DNA of 32,159 nt from Actinomycetota bacterium (lineage in GTDB: Bacteria; Actinomycetota; Actinomycetes; Nanopelagicales; Nanopelagicaceae): the NCBI GenBank assembly GCA_003151395.1, contig PLXJ01000023.1, positions 341 through 32,499 on the forward strand, given 5' to 3'. The notes under the pieces were generated by a model. That model saw only the letters and a list, made by a program, of their open reading frames with translations, was not told the DNA's origin and searched no databases. The position numbers and the translations under genes are program-made. Of the stretch, positions 23,783-32,159 are shown piece by piece. The stretch's first letter is position 1; each line of letters begins with the position of its first letter.

Positions 23783-24168
23783 GGAGTTTGGCTAGTGCTC
23801 GTAATAGTTGAAATCAATCTGGTGTACCAAGGAACGCTCCCTGGAGCGACACCTTCAATTGGGGCGACGGGAACCGACTGTGCAGGGGCGGTCGTTTCAT
23901 TTGTAAGTACCACGTATTCACGTTCCCCTGGGAAGACATAATGCAAACGAATTCTGGCTTGCGAGGCGACATATGTCGGATCGTTCCAGAGCGTTAATTC
24001 CTTCGCGGCGGCTTGCAGTGATTCCTGACTAGCCGCGAGTTGAACCTTGTAAGCATTTATTTGTGCGCGTTGTGCAAAGTAGCTGTGCAGTGGTGGTGCC
24101 AAGGTAATTGCCAAAACTAAAAGCACCGTGGCGAAGGCTAAGCTCCGCCCCGACATGCTCTTTAACAT
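23779..24168 (-). CDS. Septum formation initiator (FtsB/DivIC-like)
   Basis: This is a 129-aa bitopic membrane protein: a short basic N-terminus, one membrane helix at about 8-28 (AFATVLLVLAITLAPPL), an extracytoplasmic coiled coil at about 30-65, and a conserved NDPTYVASQARIRLHYVFPGE motif typical of the DivIC/FtsB family. It ends in a Thr/Pro-rich tail. It belongs to the divisome complex with FtsL and FtsQ. The ATG at 24168 lies 3 nt after the enolase stop, as in other actinobacteria where this gene always follows eno. A second in-frame ATG occurs at codon 5. Confidence 0.88.
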   Translation of the reverse strand: MLKSMSGRSLAFATVLLVLAITLAPPLHSYFAQRAQINAYKVQLAASQESLQAAAKELTLWNDPTYVASQARIRLHYVFPGEREYVVLTNETTAPAQSVPVAPIEGVAPGSVPWYTRLISTITSTSQTP

Positions 24169-24171
24169 TTT

Positions 24172-25461
<1,290 letters not shown>

Positions 25462-25487
25462 TTAGTTGTTTTCTTGAAAGCTTTAAT

Positions 25488-25501
25488 GGCTAATTCTAAC
25501 C
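25488..25501 (-). promoter_or_regulatory. Putative eno promoter element shared with mfd
   Basis: Minus-strand GGTTAGAATTAGCC contains a TAGAAT -10-like hexamer (25498-25493) that would start transcription about 37 nt before the enolase ATG. The first ten bases (GGTTAGAATT) and the final CC are identical to an element upstream of mfd at 30301-30288. No good -35 is visible. It overlaps the mazG stop codon. Confidence 0.4.
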
Positions 25502-26161
25502 AGTCATTCCGCCTGGTTCGGCTTGGGATTCGTACTCGTGAATACGCGCGATATACGCCTTCGTGGCTGATCGGAGTGCAATTTCAGCATCGATCCCCAA
25601 TTTTTCTGCCTGGTCGATTATTCCCAGCAATACGGCGCCAAACCCCGCCTGGTCGGTCTCTGGGTCGATGATAACGGGATGGGCAACGGGGAGTGAATAT
25701 CCATATTTGTCGGCGCGGTAGATCACCTTGGCCGCGAGCGCCATCGCCGGTTGAGCAGTCGGCACGCCGTCGGTCGCTGATGTTCGACCCTTTTCTTCCC
25801 GCTTCTGCTTTTCCCAATTTTCTAGAACATCATCGAAAGTAATTTCCGAGTCGGTAAAGACATGGGGGTGTCGTCGAATTAACTTATCGGCGATTCCGCG
25901 AGCGACATCTTCAATGGTAAATGGATCCGCTAGATCCTCCTGCGCAATAGCGGCGTGAAAATAGACCTGGAGCAAAACATCGCCCAGTTCCTCCCGCATC
26001 GCAGTGCGATCCTTTTCGTCAACCGCTTCCGAAAATTCGTACGACTCTTCGAGCAAATATTTAAGAAGCGACTCGTGCGTCTGCTCTGCATCCCACGGAC
26101 AACCACCAGGGGAACGCAAGCGCTGCATGACCTCTGCAAGCCGGATGAGCTCTGAGGTCAT
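25496..26161 (-). CDS. mazG: Nucleoside triphosphate pyrophosphohydrolase MazG
   Basis: This is a 221-aa all-alpha NTP-PPase that hydrolyses non-canonical and excess (d)NTPs to the monophosphate and pyrophosphate. It has the MazG signature GGCPWDAEQTH near residues 19-29, the metal-binding EExxE-type helix LLEESYEFSEAV, and the downstream EELGDVLLQVYFH helix. Only one full MazG domain is evident; the C-terminal ~90 residues are divergent and rich in charged helices, as in actinobacterial MazG. The ATG at 26161 has no ribosome site and sits 12 nt after the SurA-like stop, in a T-rich gap. Confidence 0.92.
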   Translation of the reverse strand: MTSELIRLAEVMQRLRSPGGCPWDAEQTHESLLKYLLEESYEFSEAVDEKDRTAMREELGDVLLQVYFHAAIAQEDLADPFTIEDVARGIADKLIRRHPHVFTDSEITFDDVLENWEKQKREEKGRTSATDGVPTAQPAMALAAKVIYRADKYGYSLPVAHPVIIDPETDQAGFGAVLLGIIDQAEKLGIDAEIALRSATKAYIARIHEYESQAEPGGMTG

Positions 26162-26173
26162 GATCGAATAAAA

Positions 26174-26782
26174 TTACTTAGTAGCTGGAGCAGCTGCCGG
26201 TGGAACGACGGCAACCTGGGTTGAATCCCATGTTCCATACTTTTTGTTAACGGTCACACCTTCTTTAATACCTTGCGCACCAACGAGTGCTGAAACCGCG
26301 GTATTCGCATTTGCAGCTGAAGTTCCGTTTTTAGTCACTACTGTCATGAGTCCTTCATGATACAAATTGAGTTCTGCAAAAAGCGGGAAGTCCTTCGCCG
26401 CAATTCCATTTTGTACTTCAAAAGTCTGCAGAGCCTTGGCGCTACCTGCTTGCTTCAAAATGTTTGTTTGCGCGGCCTTTATTTGAGCCGCTGAAATATA
26501 AACTTTGTTGGCGTTTGCCGTATCTTTGTAAAGAGCTCGAAGGATGTACAAATCGAGTTCATTGGCGGCGAGCGTGGAACCAAAGGCAAGTTGCATGCCA
26601 GTCGTTGAAATATTCTTGCGATCGGCGATTGCTGCTTTGGTACTGCCATCAACATCACTCGCAGAAATCTTGAACTTACCAACTGTGGCTGCGGAGGTGT
26701 TTCCGTCCATTACAAACCAAAGACCGATACCGGCTCCAACAACGACCACTGCGCCAACGACGCCAGCAATTATCTTTTTCAC
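26174..26782 (-). CDS. SurA N-terminal-like exported or anchored protein
   Basis: This is a 202-aa protein with a basic start, a single hydrophobic segment at about 6-24 (IAGVVGAVVVVGAGIGLWFV), and an extracytoplasmic alpha-helical region starting ATVGKFKISASDVD. That start resembles the N-terminal domain of SurA/PrsA-type chaperones. No parvulin (PPIase) domain is seen. It ends with an Ala/Pro-rich tail. The GTG at 26782 has AGGGAG 7 nt upstream and lies 11 nt after the mfd stop; longer readings running back into mfd are not needed. A SurA-like gene between mfd and mazG is recurrent in actinobacteria. A role in secreted-protein folding is inference. Confidence 0.72.
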   Translation of the reverse strand: MKKIIAGVVGAVVVVGAGIGLWFVMDGNTSAATVGKFKISASDVDGSTKAAIADRKNISTTGMQLAFGSTLAANELDLYILRALYKDTANANKVYISAAQIKAAQTNILKQAGSAKALQTFEVQNGIAAKDFPLFAELNLYHEGLMTVVTKNGTSAANANTAVSALVGAQGIKEGVTVNKKYGTWDSTQVAVVPPAAAPATK

Positions 26783-26793
26783 GCTACAACTCC

Positions 26794-29700
26794 CTAAAGA
26801 CTTCGCAGGACTTCCATAGTCCAAGACAGAACCGAAGTATCGCCTACGGAGCCATTTTCTAGCCAATTGGGGGCGGCATCGCGAGAGACGAGAAGGCTAG
26901 AAGTCGCTGGTTTAAGCAAAGTCCCAGGGTAAATCCGCTGAAGCCGTAGCCCCGCCGACTCTGGGAGCAGAATTGGCGCAATTTTAAGGAACTTTCCCTG
27001 CCAGATGACTTCTGTCAGGTTCATGGATTTTGCGAGGGTCCGTACTCGGGCAACTTCGATCAAACTCCGGGCAGGTAGCGGTAGTTCGCCAAACCGGTCT
27101 ACCAACTCTTCAACAATTGAACTGAGCCCAGCATCATCGACACAATCGGCCATTCGACGATATAGGTCCAGACGTAGCCGCTCTGATGGAACGTATTCGA
27201 CGGGAAGGTGCGCCGTGATGGGCAACTCGACTTTGCACTCTTTAATTCGGGGGTTCACATCAACGTAGCCGACTTTGAAATCCTCAACCGCCTCGCCAAC
27301 CATCCGCATGTAAAGGTCAAAACCGACTTCGGCAATATGACCCGATTGCTCGCCGCCCAACATATTGCCCGCGCCACGGATTTCTAAATCTTTTAGGGCA
27401 ACCTGCATTCCAGAACCCAAATCTGTATTGGTGGCGATCGTTGTGAGGCGATCGTGCGCAACTTCAGTCAATGGTTTATCCGGGGAATACAAAAAGTAGG
27501 AGTAGGCGCGTTCTCTACCGCGACCGACGCGACCACGCAGTTGATGAAGTTGCGATAAACCAAAGGCATCAGCGCGATCTACGATCAAAGTGTTGGCATT
27601 TGGAATATCAATTCCGCTTTCGATAATTGTTGTGCAGACCAAAATATCAAAATCGCGCTGCCAAAATCCAAGAATGACTTCTTCTAAATCCCGCTCGCTC
27701 ATCTGGCCGTGGGCGACGCGGATACGTGCTTCTGGCACCAACTCCTTAAGGCGAAGCGCTACTCGGTCAATGCTCTCAACTCGATTATGAAGAAAGAAGA
27801 TCTGTCCATCGCGGAGTAGTTCACGGTGAATCGCTGCGGTTACCTGTTTCTCGTCATACGGTCCGACATAGGTCAGCACAGGGTGGCGCTCTTCGGGCGG
27901 AGTCGTGATGTTGGACATCTCTCTAATCCCCGTAATCGCCATTTCTAGCGTCCGCGGAATTGGCGTTGCAGACATCGACAAGACATCGATATTGGTACGA
28001 GCTTTCTTCAACTCTTCTTTGTGCTCGACACCAAAACGTTGTTCCTCATCAACAATTACGAGTCCAAGATCCCTAAAGACCACATCCTTCGAGAGCAGAC
28101 GGTGAGTTCCAATCACAATATCGATACTTCCTGATTCCAGCCCAGCGATGACGTCTTTCGTTTCTTTGGGCGTATTGAAACGCGATAGCCCAGCGATGCG
28201 AACCGGGAAGCCTGCGTAACGCTCCGCAAAAGTTTTTAAATGCTGTTGCACTAATAGCGTGGTCGGGACAAGAACTGCCACTTGCTTTGCATCCTGAACC
28301 GCTTTAAATGCGGCGCGAATGGCGATTTCGGTCTTGCCGTAACCCACATCGCCGCACACCACACGATCCATGGGGTGGCTCCGCTCCATGTCGCGTTTTA
28401 CTTCCTCGATCGTTGAAAGTTGGTCAATCGTCTCGACAAAAGGGAATGCCGCTTCCAGTTCTCGCTGCCAGGAAGTGTCTTGTGAAAAGGCAAAACCAGG
28501 AGCGCTCATTCGAGCGGCATATAACTGGATTAGCTCCGCAGCGATCTGCTTGACCGCTTTACGAGCTTTCCGCTTTGTGTTCTGCCAATCTGCGCCGCCA
28601 ATTCGATGAATGGTGGGCGTTTCTCCACCAACATATTTTGTAACTTGCTCCAACGTATCCGTTGGAACGAAGAGACGATCACCCGGTTGACCGCGTTTGG
28701 AGGCCGCGTACTCGATAACAAGGTATTCACGCGAAATACCATTTACGGTGCGAGCTACAAGTTCTACATATTGTCCTACGCCATGCTGTTCATGAACGAC
28801 ATAGTCGCCTTGTCGCAGTTCCAGTGGATCAATCGATTTTTTTCGCCTGGAAGGCATGCGGGCTTGATCTTTGTTGGAACTGCGCACGCCCGTAATATCT
28901 TTTTCGGTTATCAGCGCGCTCTTAAATTCGTGGGAAATAAATCCGTGCTCAATCGGGGTTGCTAATACATAAATCGCATCTCGGGTTAACCCAGAGGAGA
29001 CGCTTTTTAGAAGTCTGACTGGGAGTCCCGCCTGTTGAAAGAGTTTTGCATAGCGTTCGACAAGTCCAGGTCCGGCAGCGGTAAAGATCAAGAGATAGTT
29101 CTCTGTCAGCCACTCTTGCAGATCTGCAATAAGTCCCGCGCTGTTGCCGCGATACTCGGGAATCCCTTGGAGCGAAATATTCTGCGGGGTCTCACCAAAA
29201 TCTCCAGCATAGGGATCAATAGAACTCCAGTGATTGGCGCGTTCGTGTAATTGATCAAGGGTGAAGTACCCGCCACCTGCAAGTTCCGCAGTCAGGTTAA
29301 TAGGGGTTGTTGCGCCGTGCGCCGCATTTGACCATGAGGCATCCAAAAACTCTTTATTTGTTGCGACTAAATCCAACGCTCGTGATCTAATTCGTGGTTC
29401 ATCGATAAGTACGATCTCAAAATTATTTGGAATAACGTCAACTATCGAGTGCAGGTCGCTTCGGAGCAATCCTTGAAGTGACTCCATGCCGTCAACATAA
29501 ATACCCTCCGCCAGTTTTGCGGTAATTTCTGCAACTTCCGGAAATGCGACGGTCAGGTATCGAGCGCGTTCTTTGATCGCTTCGGTGAGCAAGATTTCAC
29601 GACAGGGATAGATAGTGATCCCGTTGGTTACTGGTTCAAAAGTCCGTTGATCCGCGACGGTAAACCAAGCGAGTTCTTCAATTTGATCCCCAAAGAAATC

Positions 29701-30228
29701 AAGGCGAACTGGATGATCCCGATCCGGTAGAAATAGATCCAATATCCCGCCGCGAACCGCAAAATCACCACGGCGTTCCACCAAATCTGTCCGTGAATAT
29801 CCGAGCAAAGTGAGGTGCGCCAAGAGGCGCTCCATTGATATTTCATCTTCCACATCGAGGGTTAATAACGGCACCTCAACAGGCGCGATAGGTTGAATCA
29901 AAGCCCGCACTGAGGTCACGATGATCTTGACCTTATCTAGGTGAGAGAGAACCTTTATTCGAGCCGCGACGGTATCGCTCTTGGGGCTAAGTTTTTCATG
30001 TGGAAGGGTCTCCCAGGGCGGAAGCTCCACCACTGAATCTGGGCCCAGATAGGTCTCCAATTCGTCCTTGAGTTCATTTGCTCGACGCGATGAGGCGGTC
30101 ACGATGACTAGTGGCGCTCGCTCGCTACGCGCCGCGAGGAGCAGTCCTATTGCCGAATTAGGTGCGACTAGATGATCGGCAGATTGATCAATCTCGAGGT
30201 TAGAAAAAGCACGGTAGAGCGCGGTCAC
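26794..30228 (-). CDS. mfd: Transcription-repair coupling factor Mfd
   Basis: This is a 1144-aa DNA translocase that removes RNA polymerase stalled at lesions and recruits UvrA. The order is an N-terminal UvrB-like module (about 1-350), an RNA-polymerase-interacting CarD-like domain starting LRQGDYVVHEQHGVGQYV around residue 475, then helicase domains with Walker A GDVGYGKTE near 630, DEEQRFG near 725 and SMSATPIPRTL soon after. The C-terminal TRCF domain follows. The GTG at 30228 is chosen because GGAGGGG ends 6 nt upstream; an in-frame GTG at 30243 gives five more residues but no ribosome site. The leader carries a GC-rich hairpin. Confidence 0.96.
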   Translation of the reverse strand: MTALYRAFSNLEIDQSADHLVAPNSAIGLLLAARSERAPLVIVTASSRRANELKDELETYLGPDSVVELPPWETLPHEKLSPKSDTVAARIKVLSHLDKVKIIVTSVRALIQPIAPVEVPLLTLDVEDEISMERLLAHLTLLGYSRTDLVERRGDFAVRGGILDLFLPDRDHPVRLDFFGDQIEELAWFTVADQRTFEPVTNGITIYPCREILLTEAIKERARYLTVAFPEVAEITAKLAEGIYVDGMESLQGLLRSDLHSIVDVIPNNFEIVLIDEPRIRSRALDLVATNKEFLDASWSNAAHGATTPINLTAELAGGGYFTLDQLHERANHWSSIDPYAGDFGETPQNISLQGIPEYRGNSAGLIADLQEWLTENYLLIFTAAGPGLVERYAKLFQQAGLPVRLLKSVSSGLTRDAIYVLATPIEHGFISHEFKSALITEKDITGVRSSNKDQARMPSRRKKSIDPLELRQGDYVVHEQHGVGQYVELVARTVNGISREYLVIEYAASKRGQPGDRLFVPTDTLEQVTKYVGGETPTIHRIGGADWQNTKRKARKAVKQIAAELIQLYAARMSAPGFAFSQDTSWQRELEAAFPFVETIDQLSTIEEVKRDMERSHPMDRVVCGDVGYGKTEIAIRAAFKAVQDAKQVAVLVPTTLLVQQHLKTFAERYAGFPVRIAGLSRFNTPKETKDVIAGLESGSIDIVIGTHRLLSKDVVFRDLGLVIVDEEQRFGVEHKEELKKARTNIDVLSMSATPIPRTLEMAITGIREMSNITTPPEERHPVLTYVGPYDEKQVTAAIHRELLRDGQIFFLHNRVESIDRVALRLKELVPEARIRVAHGQMSERDLEEVILGFWQRDFDILVCTTIIESGIDIPNANTLIVDRADAFGLSQLHQLRGRVGRGRERAYSYFLYSPDKPLTEVAHDRLTTIATNTDLGSGMQVALKDLEIRGAGNMLGGEQSGHIAEVGFDLYMRMVGEAVEDFKVGYVDVNPRIKECKVELPITAHLPVEYVPSERLRLDLYRRMADCVDDAGLSSIVEELVDRFGELPLPARSLIEVARVRTLAKSMNLTEVIWQGKFLKIAPILLPESAGLRLQRIYPGTLLKPATSSLLVSRDAAPNWLENGSVGDTSVLSWTMEVLRSL

Positions 30229-30233
30229 ATCCA

Positions 30234-30276
30234 CCCCCTCCACGCCAAAAGCCCCCGATTTCCAAAGAGGCGGGGG
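30234..30276 (-). promoter_or_regulatory. mfd leader hairpin with alternative pairing to the ribosome site
   Basis: On the minus strand CCCCCG (30276-30271) pairs with CGGGGG (30257-30252) around a 13-nt loop, followed by CTTTT. The same C-arm with its flanking bases (TACCCCC) can instead pair with GGGGGTG in the mfd ribosome-site region (30238-30232). Two mutually exclusive stems, one hiding the ribosome site, could tune mfd translation. The structures are read from sequence; a regulatory role is inference. Confidence 0.35.
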
Positions 30277-30287
30277 TACTTAACTAA

Positions 30288-30301
30288 GGTCAATTCTAAC
30301 C
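30288..30301 (-). promoter_or_regulatory. Putative mfd promoter element shared with eno
   Basis: Minus-strand GGTTAGAATTGACC includes TAGAAT (30298-30293) as a -10-like box, giving an mfd leader of roughly 58 nt. It matches the eno element at 25501-25488 in 12 of 14 positions, including ten in a row. No matching -35 is apparent. The element lies in the 100-bp gap divergent to the PEP carboxylase gene. Confidence 0.4.
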
Positions 30302-30328
30302 CGGCGCAGATGGGATGATTTACCCCCT

Positions 30329-32159
30329 ATGGACACTTCCAAACCTGCTGCCGATCCAAAGAGTGCCATTGCGCGCGATGACCAGGCGCTTCGTAGCGAT
30401 GTCCGATCGCTCGGTGAATTACTCGGTGAGACACTCGTGCGCCAAGAGGGAGCAGACCTCCTTGAGCTTGTGGAATCAGTTCGAAAAGCGGTTCGCGAAG
30501 GCGGCGGTGAGGAAATACTTTCAAAGCTCTCAGTTGAAGAGAGCGTTCAACTCGTTCGAGCATTTAGTACATATTTTCATTTAGCAAATGTTGCGGAGCA
30601 AGTTCACCGCGCGCGCGTTTTACAAGACGAAAGAGATGCGAGTGGGTCGTGGATATCTCGCGCCGTTAATCGCATTGAAGAAGTTCAGCAAACCACCAAT
30701 GAATTTACTAAAGAAGATTTGCAGGGTTGGATGGATGAATTTTCAGTCCGACCAGTATTTACTGCCCACCCAACAGAAGCTGCCAGACGTTCGGTCTTGA
30801 GCAAACTCGGAACAATCGCGGATTTACTCGATGACAAGAAAGATGCCGTACGTGAACGTCGACTCGCCGAAACCGTTGATCTCTTGTGGCAGACCGATGA
30901 GCTTCGATTAGGTCAACCGGAACCGCTGGACGAAGCGGTAAACGCGCTTTATTACCTCGATGATCTCTTTGCGATGACGGTCCCAGAAGTTCTGGATGAT
31001 TTTGCGCGCGAGTTAGCGCGACTCGGGGTAACAATTTCACCAACCGCGCGGCCGCTCTCCTTTGGAACTTGGATCGGTGGGGATCGGGACGGCAACCCAA
31101 ACATCACGGCTGCGATCACGCGGGGCGCAATAACCCTGCAAATCGGCCATTTTATTCGAGCCATGTTGGGCGCCTTAGATCCACTGCGACAAGCGCTTTC
31201 GGTATCTACCCGAATTGCTGGTGCATCTCCCGAACTCGAAGAATCAGTCGCGTGGGACCTAGATAATTTGCCAGAAATTGAAGCTCGCTTTCGCCGTCTC
31301 AACGTCGAGGAGCCTTATCGCTTAAAGGCCACCGCAATTCGTCACCGCTTAATTCTGACGCAACGCCGCCATGCAGCTGATCGCCCACATGAAGCGGGAC
31401 GTGACTATGAAAATACCGCGGAACTTTTAGCAGATTTAATCATCATGCGCGATTCTTTACTCGAGTATAAAGGCGAATTGATCGCTCACGGACTCCTCGA
31501 ACGTGTCATCCGCGCTGTTTCGAGTTTTGGATTGACGCACGCGACAATGGATATTCGCGAGCATTCAGATGCGCACCACCATGCCCTCGCGCAGTTGGCG
31601 GCCGATCCGTTGAACATCGATACGCGCGCTCAAAATACGATCGATACTTTCAAGACAATAAACGATCTCATCACAAAATTTGGATCAGAGGTTATTGAGA
31701 CCTACATAATCTCAATGACCAAATCCCATAAGGATGTTTTGGCGGCGGTTGAACTTGCAACCTATGCCGGATTAGTTGTTGATGGCCGTTCAATGATTGG
31801 ATTTGCGCCGCTCCTTGAAACCGTTGCAGAACTTCGAGCCGCAGATACCATTTTGAATAACTTGCTCTCCGATCCCAACTATCGCCAAATCGTCAAAAGT
31901 CGTGGTGATGTCCAGGAAGTGATGCTCGGCTATTCCGATTCAAATAAGGATGCGGGAATCGCGACCTCACAATGGGAAATTCACAAAGCGCAACGCAAAC
32001 TTCGTGACGTTGCTATTTCCCACGGCGTGAAATTGCGGCTCTTCCATGGTCGAGGTGGTTCGGTTGGCCGTGGTGGTGGGCCAACGTATGACGCGCTGAT
32101 CGCGCTTCCTTGGGGTTCAATCGACGGCCAAGTAAAGATGACCGAACAGGGCGAAGTGA
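30329..32159 (+). CDS. ppc: Phosphoenolpyruvate carboxylase (5' part, cut by window end)
   Basis: An open frame of 610 codons runs from the ATG at 30329 off the window edge with no stop. The enzyme fixes bicarbonate onto PEP to make oxaloacetate, refilling the TCA cycle. Visible motifs are VFTAHPTEAARR with the catalytic His (near residue 150), GTWIGGDRDGNPNIT, IREHSDAHHHAL, LGYSDSNKDAGI and FHGRGGSVGRGGGPTYDAL with the glycine/arginine loop. The sequence ends in MTEQGEV, about two-thirds through a typical ~900-residue enzyme. The REHSDAHHHAL segment resembles actinobacterial enzymes. No strong ribosome site precedes the ATG, so a short or leaderless transcript is possible. It is divergent from mfd. 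Confidence 0.95.
   Translation, partial: MDTSKPAADPKSAIARDDQALRSDVRSLGELLGETLVRQEGADLLELVESVRKAVREGGGEEILSKLSVEESVQLVRAFSTYFHLANVAEQVHRARVLQDERDASGSWISRAVNRIEEVQQTTNEFTKEDLQGWMDEFSVRPVFTAHPTEAARRSVLSKLGTIADLLDDKKDAVRERRLAETVDLLWQTDELRLGQPEPLDEAVNALYYLDDLFAMTVPEVLDDFARELARLGVTISPTARPLSFGTWIGGDRDGNPNITAAITRGAITLQIGHFIRAMLGALDPLRQALSVSTRIAGASPELEESVAWDLDNLPEIEARFRRLNVEEPYRLKATAIRHRLILTQRRHAADRPHEAGRDYENTAELLADLIIMRDSLLEYKGELIAHGLLERVIRAVSSFGLTHATMDIREHSDAHHHALAQLAADPLNIDTRAQNTIDTFKTINDLITKFGSEVIETYIISMTKSHKDVLAAVELATYAGLVVDGRSMIGFAPLLETVAELRAADTILNNLLSDPNYRQIVKSRGDVQEVMLGYSDSNKDAGIATSQWEIHKAQRKLRDVAISHGVKLRLFHGRGGSVGRGGGPTYDALIALPWGSIDGQVKMTEQGEV

Noticed and set aside
26783-26866. Longer N-terminus for the SurA-like protein reaching into mfd
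   Set aside because: The extra 28 residues come from the out-of-frame 3' end of mfd, whereas the GTG at 26782 has a good AGGGAG site.
30759-31302. Minus-strand open frames within the PEP carboxylase region
   Set aside because: They lie opposite an uninterrupted carboxylase frame with all expected motifs.

Overview
The window looks like a chromosomal segment from an actinobacterium (Actinomycetota) of intermediate G+C. The best evidence is the block at 22386-30228 on the minus strand: mfd, a SurA-like protein, mazG, enolase, an FtsB/DivIC-like protein, a DUF501 protein and a Ppx/GppA phosphatase. This order closely follows the mfd-mazG-lpqU-eno-Rv1024-Rv1025-ppx order of Mycobacterium tuberculosis, and DUF501 is largely actinobacterial. 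Frequent GTG/TTG starts, many 1-4 nt gene overlaps and short intergenic gaps suggest a compact genome, possibly of an aquatic lineage; that is inference. There are no tRNA or rRNA genes, CRISPR arrays or insertion sequences that I can see.

Layout. (1) 42-3517, minus: a branched-chain-amino-acid-type (HAAT) ABC importer, livH-livM-livG-livF, with no binding protein inside the window. Base composition changes abruptly inside livM near 2030-2080, although the reading frame stays open. (2) 3518-3715: a divergent control region with a 22-bp dyad next to the livH promoter and helically phased T-tracts. (3) 3716-6804, plus: a CitA/DcuS-type sensor kinase, a CitB-type response regulator and a SAM methyltransferase. 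(4) 6825-10099: an MFS transporter (minus) divergent from a DUF885 metallopeptidase-like protein carrying a C-terminal NTF2/SnoaL-like domain.

(5) 10212-19328, plus: a tight eight-gene operon. It encodes an oligopeptide/dipeptide-type ABC importer (binding protein, two permeases, two ATPases), a binuclear-metal amidohydrolase, an aldo/keto reductase fused to a RidA-like domain, and a second, paralogous aldo/keto reductase. A 17-bp RNA stem with a GAAA loop lies between the binding-protein gene and the first permease. (6) 19325-21751: a small TIGR04076-like gene (minus), then a class III aminotransferase and a YczE-like membrane protein (plus). Regions 5 and 6 look like an uptake and catabolic module for an amide- or peptide-like compound passing through carbonyl and imine intermediates. 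The substrate is not evident, and this is the best candidate for an undescribed system here.

(7) 21701-30228, minus: housekeeping genes for DNA repair (family 5 uracil-DNA glycosylase, Mfd), nucleotide cleaning (MazG), glycolysis (enolase), division and polyphosphate/ppGpp metabolism. (8) 30329 to the window end, plus: the 5' part of phosphoenolpyruvate carboxylase, cut off by the window edge.
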